NCBI GenBank assembly: GCA_035934405.1
Contig: DASYXW010000003.1
Span: 1 to 64,000 of the forward strand
Source: DASYXW01 sp035934405
GTDB taxonomy: Bacteria; Acidobacteriota; Terriglobia; UBA7540
DNA length: 64,000 nucleotides
Reading direction: 5' to 3'
Positions 35,522-43,214 of this stretch are shown here, in pieces (positions within the stretch are counted from its first letter, which is position 1; every line of letters starts with the position of its first letter). The notes beneath the pieces are model-generated. The model was not told the origin of the DNA. It did not search any database and saw nothing but the letters and a program-made list of their open reading frames with translations. The translations under genes and the position numbers were made by a program.

Positions 35522-36289
35522 TCAGTATCGCCACAGGAAGTACCCCGCCATCGCGAACCCCAGCACGATGACGAACCCGCGCACGAGGCGCGGATCGAGC
35601 CTCTGCGCCAGGCGCGCGCCGCCATAACCACCGGCGACGGCGCCCAGAATCATCACCAGAGCCGCGGGCCAGACCACGGCTCCTGCCGCAATGAACGTAA
35701 CGACGGCCGATCCGTTGATGGCCACCGCCAGCACCGACTTGAGGCCGTTCATGCTGTGAATGTCGCCGATTGGAACCACGGCCAGCAGCGCGAGCATCAG
35801 GATGCCCATACCTCCGCCAAAGAAGCCGCCATAGATAGAAATGATAAACTGAGTGAGCGTCACGCCGGCGATCACCCTGGAGGAAAAATGCGCCGGGCGG
35901 CCCTCCAAGCCTTTGTTCCTTCCGGAAAGTTTGCCGCCGAATGTGAAGAGCAGCGTGGCGGCAAGAAACAGATAAGGCACGAGGCGCATGAACAGCGCCT
36001 CCGGCGTGTGCAGCAAAACGATGGCGCCCGCCGCGCCGCCCAGCAGACTGGCCGTGACCAGCGGCGCCACCAGCCGCGCGCTTCGTGGAGTCTTTTCGCG
36101 ATACGCGCCGGCGCTCGCCAGCGACCCCGGCCACAGCGCGATGGTCGAGGTGGCGTTGGCGGGAATCGGAAGGACGCCGGAGAAGATCAGGGCCGGGAAC
36201 GAAAGAAAACTGCCGCCGCCGGCAATGGCGTTCAGCGCTCCGGCCCCGAGAGCGGCGGCGAAAAGCAGGAGTGCAGTGAGAGAAGTCAT
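35522..36289 (-). CDS. TauE/SafE-family membrane permease
   Basis: 255 aa from ATG 36289. The open frame extends to 36388, but that part is a translated tandem repeat. About eight hydrophobic segments in two halves; the first half has GAGALNAIAGGGSFLSFPAL and the second half has SIYGGFFGGGMGILMLALL, both family hallmarks. Family members export sulfite or organosulfonates, or carry related anions; substrate unknown here. Confidence 0.85.
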   Translation of the reverse strand: MTSLTALLLFAAALGAGALNAIAGGGSFLSFPALIFSGVLPIPANATSTIALWPGSLASAGAYREKTPRSARLVAPLVTASLLGGAAGAIVLLHTPEALFMRLVPYLFLAATLLFTFGGKLSGRNKGLEGRPAHFSSRVIAGVTLTQFIISIYGGFFGGGMGILMLALLAVVPIGDIHSMNGLKSVLAVAINGSAVVTFIAAGAVVWPAALVMILGAVAGGYGGARLAQRLDPRLVRGFVIVLGFAMAGYFLWRY

Positions 36290-36290
36290 T

Positions 36291-36319
36291 CGTCCTTTGT
36301 CCCTGGTCCTTCGTCCGCT
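36291..36319. repeat. GTCCTTTGTCCCTGGTCCTT-type tandem repeat (left arm)
   Basis: Units GTCCTTT, GTCCCTG, GTCCTTC, immediately upstream of the TauE-type start codon. A facing arm lies at 36360-36388. Confidence 0.8.
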
Positions 36320-36359
36320 GTTTCTGACACCTGCCGAGGTTCGCGAATCTGTAGTTTCA

Positions 36360-36388
36360 GCGACTAAGGACCAAGGGCTAATGACCAC
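36360..36388. repeat. facing arm of GTCCTT-type repeat, containing the mobA stop
   Basis: GACTAAGGACCAAGGGCTAA and following bases are the inverse of the 36291-36319 units. Read on the minus strand, the unit GGTCATTAG supplies the mobA TAG (36378-36380). Confidence 0.75.
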
Positions 36389-36995
36389 ACCAAGAAGGAA
36401 GCCGCCTTCTAACAGCGTCGTAGTCGGCCGGCGTATTCATATTCTCAAAAATGCGAAGCCCGAAACCCGCGCGCGCGATTTCGGCCCATTGAATCCGACG
36501 GACTCTGACCTTGGGGTAGAAGCTCGTCACCTTGTTTCTGCCCGCCGCGAGCGCCGCCTGCACGGCCGCCCGCGCCTCGCGCCGGTATACCGCGCACAGC
36601 GGCTGATAGCCGCGGCCAGGAGTTTGAGGTACCGTGACGCCGGCGCGGCTTTCGAGCGCCCGCTCCCCAAGGTAACTCAGGAACCGCGCCGCCATAAAGG
36701 GCATATCGCAACCGAGAAACAGATTGAACTCCGTGCGCGTCCGCCACAAGCCGGTTGAGATGCCGCCCAAGGGCCCACGTCCCGTTAACTCGTCGGCGAA
36801 AGCCAGGACGTCCGTGGGGGCTTGCGCGGGCCGGCCGACGACTGCGACCGAGCGGCAGACCGCGCCGAGCAGCCGGATCTGGCGCTCCAGCATCGTCTCG
36901 CCGTCAAGGATCAGGGCTTCTTTCGGACGGCCCATGCGTGTGCTCGCGCCTCCCGCTAGCACGAACCCCGTCACCTCGAGCAAACGTCGTGGCAT
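36378..36995 (-). CDS. mobA: molybdenum cofactor guanylyltransferase
   Basis: 205 aa. It attaches GMP from GTP to molybdopterin. The nucleotide-binding start FVLAGGASTRMGRPKEAL, GPLGGISTGL and metal-binding FLGCDMPFM match MobA; FENMNTPADYDAV is a typical C-terminal motif. The cofactor could serve molybdenum enzymes; the CoxL-type protein elsewhere in the window belongs to a family that usually carries the cytosine rather than guanine form, so a direct link is not implied. The final residues and stop are repeat-encoded. Confidence 0.9.
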   Translation of the reverse strand: MPRRLLEVTGFVLAGGASTRMGRPKEALILDGETMLERQIRLLGAVCRSVAVVGRPAQAPTDVLAFADELTGRGPLGGISTGLWRTRTEFNLFLGCDMPFMAARFLSYLGERALESRAGVTVPQTPGRGYQPLCAVYRREARAAVQAALAAGRNKVTSFYPKVRVRRIQWAEIARAGFGLRIFENMNTPADYDAVRRRLPSWCGH

Positions 36996-37048
36996 CTGTT
37001 GGCAACCGCGTTCTCTCGTCCCGCGCGTGCCGGGCGCCGGGCCATTCT

Positions 37049-37082
37049 ATCACCCTCTCGGCACCCTTTCGGCACCCTCCCG
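37049..37082. repeat. CACCCTCTCGG-type tandem repeat
   Basis: Three 11-nt units (CACCCTCTCGG, CACCCTTTCGG, CACCCTCCCG) in the mobA-tRNA gap. Confidence 0.75.
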
Positions 37083-37226
37083 ACGCGCTCACCATGGAGC
37101 GAAGGATAGTAACGTGCCGCGCCAGCAGAGCATGCCTCTGGATGAGTGGGAGCAGCAGCGAGCCCGGTGCAGACGGTGGACTGTGGCCAGGGCCGCGTGC
37201 TAATCTGGCGCTGTCTAACCTTCTCA

Positions 37227-37303
<77 letters not shown>

Positions 37304-37491
37304 TGTTTTCAGTAGCTTACGAGTCGTCTCTGGACCGGACGCTCTTCACTGTGGGGACTTTTGTGGACCCGCGCACACCGCACCTAAATCTGTCATTCTG
37401 ATCTCATAACGTCGTCGGCTCCTGAACTCGGCGGTACATGGGTGGTGCAAGCCAAACCAATGAAGCCGAGAGGAGGAGCCGAGACAGGCAC

Positions 37492-37659
37492 ATGATAGGG
37501 TGTGATTTTCATTCGCGCTACCAGCGGATCAGCATCGTGGATACCGAAACGGGCGAATACATCGGACGGCGGCTGGAGCACGAGAACGGCGAGGCGCGGA
37601 AGTTCTACGCCGAGTTGCTGGCGCTGGTGGGGATCGAGGGCAACAATATAGATGGCTGA
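37492..37659 (+). pseudogene. IS110-family transposase N-terminal fragment
   Basis: The ATG at 37492 follows GAGGAGCC. The first residues (MIGCDFHSRYQRISIVDTET) and EARKFYAELLALVGIE match the start of IS110 transposases, including the first acidic catalytic residue in GCDFH. Homology stops where a perfect inverted repeat begins (37636); the reading frame then ends at TGA 37659. The remaining roughly 300 codons are missing, so the gene is dead. Confidence 0.75.
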
Positions 37660-37664
37660 CCAAG
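37636..37664 (+). repeat. left terminal inverted repeat
   Basis: 29 nt, perfect match in inverse orientation to 38342-38370; the match ends at both neighbours. Confidence 0.9.
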
Positions 37665-37728
37665 GCTCTTGTAACGGCAACAATATACTTGGCTGACCGT
37701 AGTATCAATTCTATTCATGCTAGTGTCG

Positions 37729-37941
37729 CTAGCTTGCCCTATTGTGGTCCGCGGGGCCGTAGGGAATCCATCGCCCTCCCGGGTTTGGGATGCTGGATAT
37801 CCCTTTATCCTTGAGAATCTTTACGTCGTCGGCGGAGAAAGTCAGGAAGCAGTACATCACGACAGTCACGATGGCGTATACAAGGGTAGCAAGGGCGATA
37901 ATTCGCTCAGAGGTAAAAATGCTGAAGATTAGATGGAACAC
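37729..37941 (-). CDS. small membrane protein in inverted-repeat element
   Basis: 70 aa from GTG 37941. One hydrophobic segment (IIALATLVYAIVTVVMYCFL) then a polar tail (SADDVKILKDKGISS). AT-rich coding unlike the chromosome. Its start overlaps that of the opposite-strand gene (37933). It may be a real cargo gene or a chance frame. Confidence 0.4.
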   Translation of the reverse strand: MFHLIFSIFTSERIIALATLVYAIVTVVMYCFLTFSADDVKILKDKGISSIPNPGGRWIPYGPADHNRAS

Positions 37942-38136
37942 GCGGTATTCCTAGCCATTCTGTTGTTTATTGCTGGCATCGCCTTGCAGTTACTCGTAGC
38001 GTCATACTGGGTGCCTGTTTCCGATGGCCTCAAACCGATGAGACGCGGTTTACTGTTTCTTTCAATCCTTTCATCGGTGCTTGGAGCAATTATTATGTCA
38101 ATTCCATTGTGGGGCGTTATTTTTGGGATCAAATAA
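37933..38136 (+). CDS. small two-helix membrane protein in inverted-repeat element
   Basis: 67 aa (MEHAVFLAILLFIAGIALQL, later LLFLSILSSVLGAIIMSIP). Two clear membrane helices separated by a basic loop (KPMRRG). Divergent from the gene at 37729-37941. Unknown function. Confidence 0.45.
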   Translation: MEHAVFLAILLFIAGIALQLLVASYWVPVSDGLKPMRRGLLFLSILSSVLGAIIMSIPLWGVIFGIK

Positions 38137-38152
38137 AGCGCTTGACAGACCG

Positions 38153-38305
38153 ATGAAAGCAGAACAATTCGAGGTGCACGACCCCGACAAGGCTATGACC
38201 CGGTTTCAATCGCTCTTGGGCAAGCTGGCAGGAGTTCCCAAGGGCATGGTTGAAGCGAAGCGCAAGCCCAAAGGAAAGGCCGCTCGGAAGAAACGGAAGG
38301 CATAA
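38153..38305 (+). CDS. small basic protein in inverted-repeat element
   Basis: 50 aa (MKAEQFEVHDPDKAMTRFQS, then LLGKLAGVPKGMVEAKRKPK and a Lys-rich tail). The helix plus VPK-x-M/E pattern resembles small chromosomal proteins of unknown role, some near toxin-antitoxin loci; this is a loose similarity. It ends 37 nt before the right inverted repeat. Confidence 0.45.
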   Translation: MKAEQFEVHDPDKAMTRFQSLLGKLAGVPKGMVEAKRKPKGKAARKKRKA

Positions 38306-38341
38306 CGGATGAACGCGCCCGTTCTAACCCGTTCTCGAACT

Positions 38342-38370
38342 CTTGGTCAGCCATCTATATTGTTGCCCTC
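38342..38370 (-). repeat. right terminal inverted repeat
   Basis: 29 nt, exact reverse complement of 37636-37664. The sequence after it (38371-38576) shows no IS110 continuation and no gene. Confidence 0.9.
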
Positions 38371-38576
38371 TGCAGAAAACCCTGGCAGCCGCACCCCAGG
38401 GGCTGGATGTCCGAGAACCACCCCCTCCCCGCGGAAGAGGATATGTGTTTTCTCTTGACACTCCCTTTTATAGAACCCGCGAAGCCGGATTATACGCCGG
38501 ATTGCACGCCCAAGAGCCGCAGAGTCTCTGGGAAGCGAGACTTTGGGCTACACTTGCTTCTGTCGCTACGCACAGA

Positions 38577-39602
38577 TTAGACCACGCGCAGGAAGTTCAG
38601 GGCGGACTCGGCAGCGAGCATGGGGTTGTTGGTGAAGGCGCTCACTTCGTAAGGGCAACCGATCTTGCAGCCGTTGCAGAAATCCCAGAGAGTCGCCTCT
38701 TTGGAGATAATCTTCTGCACCACGGGCAGCGCGAAGATCTCCCGGAGCGGCGCCTGCGACTTGAACAGAGTGACGAAGGCGCACGGCAGGTGCACGGAGC
38801 CGTCGGGTTTCATGGAGATGAGCTTGGAAGGGTGGCGGCACGGGAACTTGGCGCCGAAGCCGCCCTGGCGGTAAAAGTCGTAGTAGTGGGTGTAGAAGCG
38901 GACGTTCTTCGGGAAGCTGGCGCGCAGATTCCGCAATGCCGCTTCCACCTGATCAACCTCGTGGCCGTGCAACTCGCAATCGGGCAGTAACTCACCTGAC
39001 CGCATGACATTGTGGACGGCCTCGGGATGCAGCACCAGGTCGCGCTCGCGGCAGAACTCGGCGAGCGCCGGGAGGTCGTCGAGGTTTTCCATGTTCACGG
39101 CGGCATTGATCTGGGTGGTGAAGGGGTTGCGCTTGGTGAGCACGAACTCGAGATTTTCGAGAATCTTGGGCAAGCCATCGAGGCCGCGCCGCTTGGCGAA
39201 CCGCTGCGGATCGAGGCAGTCAATGGAGACTTCGAGCATATCAAGCCGGGCGACGCCGTCGGCATACTTCTTGATCAGCAGGCCGTTGGTGGGCATCGAG
39301 GTCCACATGCCCTTGTCGGCGGCGTAAGCGATGTAGTCGCAGGTGGAGGGGTTGAGCAGCGGCTCGCCGCCGGAAAAGCTCAGGGCGAACAAGCCCATCT
39401 CGCAGAACTCGTCAATGCGCTGGAAAATGCGCTCCCGCACGGCGCGCGTCTGCAGGTCGTTGAACTTGCCTTCCTCGCCGAAAATGCAGTACTCGCAAAA
39501 CATGTTGCACATCAGCGTGGTCTCAAACATCACCATGTAAGGGAGCTTGAAACCTGTCTTAAGCTGTTTCAGCGCGGATTTTGCGATGTAGGTGTATTTC
39601 AT
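38577..39602 (-). CDS. radical SAM protein with C-terminal cysteine cluster
   Basis: 341 aa from ATG 39602 (MKYTYIAKSALKQLKTG). The radical SAM motif is CNMFCEYC (residues about 31-38), followed by FSGGEPLLNP. The C-terminal part has CRHPSKLISMKPDGSVHLPC and CNGCKIGC, resembling a SPASM or twitch auxiliary Fe-S domain. Such proteins modify peptides or small molecules. No precursor peptide gene is obvious next to it, though two small unknown genes lie just upstream (39623-40064). Hopanoid HpnH was considered but the Cys pattern differs. Confidence 0.82.
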   Translation of the reverse strand: MKYTYIAKSALKQLKTGFKLPYMVMFETTLMCNMFCEYCIFGEEGKFNDLQTRAVRERIFQRIDEFCEMGLFALSFSGGEPLLNPSTCDYIAYAADKGMWTSMPTNGLLIKKYADGVARLDMLEVSIDCLDPQRFAKRRGLDGLPKILENLEFVLTKRNPFTTQINAAVNMENLDDLPALAEFCRERDLVLHPEAVHNVMRSGELLPDCELHGHEVDQVEAALRNLRASFPKNVRFYTHYYDFYRQGGFGAKFPCRHPSKLISMKPDGSVHLPCAFVTLFKSQAPLREIFALPVVQKIISKEATLWDFCNGCKIGCPYEVSAFTNNPMLAAESALNFLRVV

Positions 39603-39622
39603 CGTTCCTCGAACCACCGCCT

Positions 39623-39862
39623 TCAGTCGTCGGGCGTTGCGTCCTCGAGAGCGTCAATTTGGCGCAGAATCGAAGCGCTTCTGGCCTGAATCATGGTCAC
39701 GTCGGCCGCAATCTGCGCCACTTCATAGAAATAAGCGTCGCTCGCGCGCTCGAGCCGGTGGAGCTTCCGGCAACGGTCTTCCACCTCGCGATATTGCTCG
39801 CAGGCTTCGTCCAAAAGCGCTTCCAGGGTCTCAAGACTCGGAGTTGTCTGGGTTTGCGCCAT
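39623..39862 (-). CDS. unknown small coiled-coil protein
   Basis: 79 aa from ATG 39862, with GGAAAGGA upstream. Almost entirely helical (SLETLEALLDEACEQYREVE, DVTMIQARSASILRQIDALE). It starts 20 nt after the MGRNR-type gene and ends 20 nt before the radical SAM gene start, so the three are probably one transcript. Function unknown. Confidence 0.6.
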   Translation of the reverse strand: MAQTQTTPSLETLEALLDEACEQYREVEDRCRKLHRLERASDAYFYEVAQIAADVTMIQARSASILRQIDALEDATPDD

Positions 39863-39881
39863 GATCATCCTTTCCAGTCCC

Positions 39882-40064
39882 TTAACAGCCGCCGCAATAG
39901 GCGCTCTCTCGCTTGCCGGCCGCCTCAACCTCGCGCTCCCAATAAGCGATGCGCTCTTGATTCGGAGAAGGCCTAGTCCTTTCGATGCGAAATTTCACCT
40001 CGTGGACTGCCAAGGTTCTCTCGATGCCGTCCAGCCGGTCGCGAAGCTTCCGGTTTCGCCCCAC
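39882..40064 (-). CDS. small MGRNR-type protein
   Basis: 60 aa (MGRNRKLRDRLDGIERTLAV, then RIERTRPSPNQERIAYWERE). A highly charged helical protein with a terminal YCGGC. Paralogue of the broken copy at 3899. Function unknown; it lies between the sigma-54 regulator and the coiled-coil protein. Confidence 0.6.
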   Translation of the reverse strand: MGRNRKLRDRLDGIERTLAVHEVKFRIERTRPSPNQERIAYWEREVEAAGKRESAYCGGC

Positions 40065-40108
40065 ATCTTCAGCTTACCACGCTGCCGCCGCGCTTTTTCG
40101 AATCTCCC

Positions 40109-41482
40109 CTACATCGGCGCCTTGTACTTCTCCGTCAGCGCGTACAACGTCTTGCGGTCAATGCCCAGGATTCCCGCCGCCTTAGCCTTGTTCGAGCCGC
40201 TCAAGCGGAGCACATAGGCCGCATACCGACGCTTCATCTCCTCGATGGACGGCAGGTCGCTGCAAAGGTTCTCCACCCGGGCGCCGTTACGGGGCGCTTC
40301 CGAGCGCAGCTTGGGCGGGAGGTTCTCAGGCAGAATCACGCCGGAGCGGTTCATGGCCACGGCGGCTTCAAGAGCGTTCTCAAGCTCGCGCACGTTGCCG
40401 GGCCAGGGATAGACCACGAGAGCGGACAGCGCCGGGGGCGAGACTGTGAAAGTCTGGCCGCGCTCGCTGCCGAACCGTTTCAAGAAGTGCTCGACGAGCA
40501 GCGGGATATCCTCGGCGCGCTCGCGCAAAGGCGGCAGGTCGATCTCCACCACGCGCAGGCGGTAGTAAAGGTCTTCGCGGAACTTTTTCTCCTCCACCAG
40601 ATCGCCCAGCCGCCGGTTGGTGGCGGCGATGAACCGCACGTCGAACTTCACCGTGGCGTTGCTGCCCACCCGCCGCACTTCCTGCTCCTCCAAGGCGCGG
40701 AGCAGCTTCACCTGCAAGGCCGGGCTCATCTCGGAAACCTCGTCCAGAAACACCGTGCCGCCGCTGGCCTCCTCAAAAATGCCGCGCTTGTTCTCAACCG
40801 CGCCGGTAAACGAACCCCGCATGTGACCGAAGAGCTCGCTCTCGAGCAGCGTCTCCGGCAGGGCGCCGCAGTTGACCGCGAAGAAGCGCTGCGCGGCGCG
40901 CGGTCCATTGTGGTGAACGGCCTTCGCCACGAGCTCCTTCCCGGTGCCGCTCTCGCCGTAAAGGAGAACGGTGGAGCGCGAGTCCGACACCATGGCAATC
41001 TTCTTATAGACTTCGAGCATGGCGGGGCTGCGTCCCACGATGCTCGAGAGTTGCACCTGACTGCCTAACTGCCGCTTCAGGCTCCGGTTCTCGGCAATGA
41101 GGTTGCGATTCTCGAGTGCGCGGCCCACCTGCAAGACCACCTCGTCCAGCTTGAACGGCTTCGAAATATAGTCGAAAGCTCCGGCCTTCACCGCTTCAAT
41201 CGCGGTCTCCATCGAACCGAAGGCGGTAATCAAAATCACTTCGGACTCCGGCTGGATGGACTTGTAGGCGCGCAGCACGTCCAGGCCGGTGAGATTCGGC
41301 CCCAGCTTCATGTCGCTGATGATGACGTCGAAACACTCCCGCTCGCCGATCGCGAGCGCTTCCTCGCCGCTGGCGGAGGTGACAACGCGGAAACCTTCGT
41401 CTTCGAGCACCTCGCGCAACAGGTCCTGGGTGGCGCGATCGTCATCCACCACGAGAATGTTGACGGCGTCTTGGTTCGTCAT
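40109..41482 (-). CDS. NtrC-family sigma-54-dependent response regulator
   Basis: 457 aa. Receiver domain (VNILVVDDDRATQDLL, phospho-acceptor Asp in VIISDMKLG). The AAA+ domain has Walker A GESGTGKE, the sigma-54 loop GSFTGA in place of the usual GAFTGA, Walker B GGTVFLDEV, and arginine-finger region FREDLYYRLRVVEI. A C-terminal Fis-type HTH follows (NKAKAAGILGIDRKTLYALT). Activates sigma-54 promoters when phosphorylated. Overlaps the kinase gene by 4 nt (ATGA), so translationally coupled. Confidence 0.93.
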   Translation of the reverse strand: MTNQDAVNILVVDDDRATQDLLREVLEDEGFRVVTSASGEEALAIGERECFDVIISDMKLGPNLTGLDVLRAYKSIQPESEVILITAFGSMETAIEAVKAGAFDYISKPFKLDEVVLQVGRALENRNLIAENRSLKRQLGSQVQLSSIVGRSPAMLEVYKKIAMVSDSRSTVLLYGESGTGKELVAKAVHHNGPRAAQRFFAVNCGALPETLLESELFGHMRGSFTGAVENKRGIFEEASGGTVFLDEVSEMSPALQVKLLRALEEQEVRRVGSNATVKFDVRFIAATNRRLGDLVEEKKFREDLYYRLRVVEIDLPPLRERAEDIPLLVEHFLKRFGSERGQTFTVSPPALSALVVYPWPGNVRELENALEAAVAMNRSGVILPENLPPKLRSEAPRNGARVENLCSDLPSIEEMKRRYAAYVLRLSGSNKAKAAGILGIDRKTLYALTEKYKAPM

Positions 41483-43110
41483 GCTTGATCGCGCAGTTCG
41501 TTTACCGCCGCTCCTACACCGGGCAATTCGAACTCATGCTTTTCGCGGCAATCCAGGGGCAGCACCAGGGTGAATTGCGTGCCGCGGTGCGGCTCGCTCT
41601 CCACCGCAATCGTGCCCCCGTGCTGCTGGACGATCTGCTGGCAGATGGCGAGACCGAGGCCGGCGCCCGTCCCGATGCGCTTGGTCGTGAACATCGGATC
41701 GAAAATGTGAACCAGCATCTCGCGTGGGATTCCTTCGCCCGTATCCTCCACCTCGATGCCGACCGCGGGCTTCGTGCCTTCCGGTGCTGCACGATGGGGC
41801 GCCCCGCCGACCGGATACTTCAGACGCAACCGCAAGGTGCCGCCGCGCGGCATGGCGTCCATGCTGTTGTTGATGAGGTTGAGAAAGACCTGCTGCAGGT
41901 AGCCGGCGTCGCCGTAGATTCCGGGGACCGCTGCACCCGCTTCCATCCTCACTTTGATCTTTCTCGCTTCGAGCGCCGGTGACGACAGCAGCACGGATTC
42001 CTCGAGCACGCGGCGCAGATCGAGGGGTTCGATGTGAAGCTCGAATTTTCGCGTCCACGACAGGAGCTGCCGGACCGTCCTCACGATATTCTCAATCTGG
42101 TTCTCGATAATCTGCAGTCGGCGGTCGTGCGCCTCGTCCCCCGTCTTGCGCCGTGCCATCAGTTGCACGTGGCCGGAAATGGAATTGAGCGGAGTACCGA
42201 TCTCGTGGGCCAGGCTGGCAGCCAGTTGCCCCGCCACGGCCAGCCGCTCCGACCGTGCCAGGTTCTTCTGGGTCTCAAAAAGCTCTTCGTTGATGCGCGT
42301 CAGCTCCTGGTTGCGCTCGGCCAGCTCTGAGGTGGCTTCATGCACTTTGCCACTCAGCTCGTTGTTAAAGTTGCGGATGCGGTCGAGCATCAGGTTCAGA
42401 TGCTCGGCAAGCTGGCTCACTTCATCCAGACTCTTCACTCGCGCCCGCACGTCGAGCTGGCCGCCTTCCGCGCCTTCCATCACTCGGATCATTTCCTTCA
42501 CGGGGCGGTGGACGTTGCGCAGAAAGAAGACGTGAATCACCAGCATCACCGCGAGCAGGCTGGCGAGCATCAGCAGCAGGTTGCGCCGCACCAGGCCCGC
42601 GATCACGACGTTGGAGCTGTACTTGGATACGGTCAGCGTGAGGCAGCCGATGGGGCGGCCCTGGTCGCGCAGCATCGTGGACATCACCCAGTACCGACCG
42701 TCCGGCGTCTCGATGGTGACCTGGTCGTCGTCGGGCCGTTCGAACTCGTTGTAGTGCTCGATGCCCTTGATCTCGTCGAGCTCCAGGTGCGCTCCTTGCG
42801 GGTCAGTGGTGGCCACGAGGTGGGTGACGCCGTCGTGAAGGAACACGTCCGACTGCTTCACTCCGGGAAAGTCATGCTGCATCTGCTTCAGCACCCGCAG
42901 GAGGCTTTCGGGATTCTGCAGATCGTTCTCGCCCAGCAGATGGTCAGCGGTAGCCCGCGCTTGCGCGAGCGCCTTACGGTAAATCGCCTCCTCGACGAGT
43001 TGCCGGGTGAGGAGCGAGGCGATGTAGGTGGAGACGCCCAGCACCGACATCACGACCGCAGCAAAAATGATGATAATCTTGCTCTGGAGACCGAATCGCT
43101 TAAAGAACAT
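41479..43110 (-). CDS. membrane histidine kinase partner of the NtrC-type regulator
   Basis: 543 aa. The first membrane helix is IIIIFAAVVMSVLGVSTYI, followed by a periplasmic sensor of about 150 residues, a second helix (LLLMLASLLAVMLVIHVFFL), HAMP, and the phosphoacceptor His in SLAHEIGTPLNSISGHV. N, G1 and G2 ATP boxes follow (NLINNSMDAM, VEDTGEGIPRE, GTGAGLGLAIC). Same architecture as NtrB/ZraS-type kinases. First gene of the two-gene operon; the signal is unknown. Confidence 0.92.
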   Translation of the reverse strand: MFFKRFGLQSKIIIIFAAVVMSVLGVSTYIASLLTRQLVEEAIYRKALAQARATADHLLGENDLQNPESLLRVLKQMQHDFPGVKQSDVFLHDGVTHLVATTDPQGAHLELDEIKGIEHYNEFERPDDDQVTIETPDGRYWVMSTMLRDQGRPIGCLTLTVSKYSSNVVIAGLVRRNLLLMLASLLAVMLVIHVFFLRNVHRPVKEMIRVMEGAEGGQLDVRARVKSLDEVSQLAEHLNLMLDRIRNFNNELSGKVHEATSELAERNQELTRINEELFETQKNLARSERLAVAGQLAASLAHEIGTPLNSISGHVQLMARRKTGDEAHDRRLQIIENQIENIVRTVRQLLSWTRKFELHIEPLDLRRVLEESVLLSSPALEARKIKVRMEAGAAVPGIYGDAGYLQQVFLNLINNSMDAMPRGGTLRLRLKYPVGGAPHRAAPEGTKPAVGIEVEDTGEGIPREMLVHIFDPMFTTKRIGTGAGLGLAICQQIVQQHGGTIAVESEPHRGTQFTLVLPLDCREKHEFELPGVGAAVNELRDQA

Positions 43111-43146
43111 AACGCCACTATTATACTAACATCGTGCGTCGGGCAA

Positions 43147-43211
43147 GCGTAGCGCCGGCTTCCAGCCGGCTGGATGCGCGCGAAGATGCCGCCAGGAGGG
43201 CGGCGCTACAA
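43147..43211. repeat. GTAG-type palindromic element upstream of polX
   Basis: GTAGCGCC (43149-43156) is inverted as GGCGCTAC (43202-43209). Two inner hairpins: CCGGC/GCCGG near 43155-43170 and GCCGCC/GGCGGC near 43188-43205. Its size and form suggest a small non-autonomous palindromic element related to 1116-1165. Confidence 0.65.
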
Positions 43212-43214
43212 CAC

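Larger units (their letters stand above)
37636..38370. mobile_element. 735-bp element bounded by perfect 29-bp inverted repeats
   Basis: Left end 37636-37664 starts GAGGGCAACAATATAGATGG. Right end 38342-38370 is its exact reverse complement over 29 nt. A related subterminal copy (GGCAACAATATACTTGGC) follows at about 37676. The interior is AT-rich and holds three small ORFs and no transposase. The left end sits inside the IS110 fragment. No clear target-site duplication is visible. Confidence 0.75.

Noticed and set aside
40109..41482. Defective sigma-54 activator because of GSFTGA
   Set aside because: Ser in place of Ala in this loop is a known tolerated variant in the family; all other motifs are intact.
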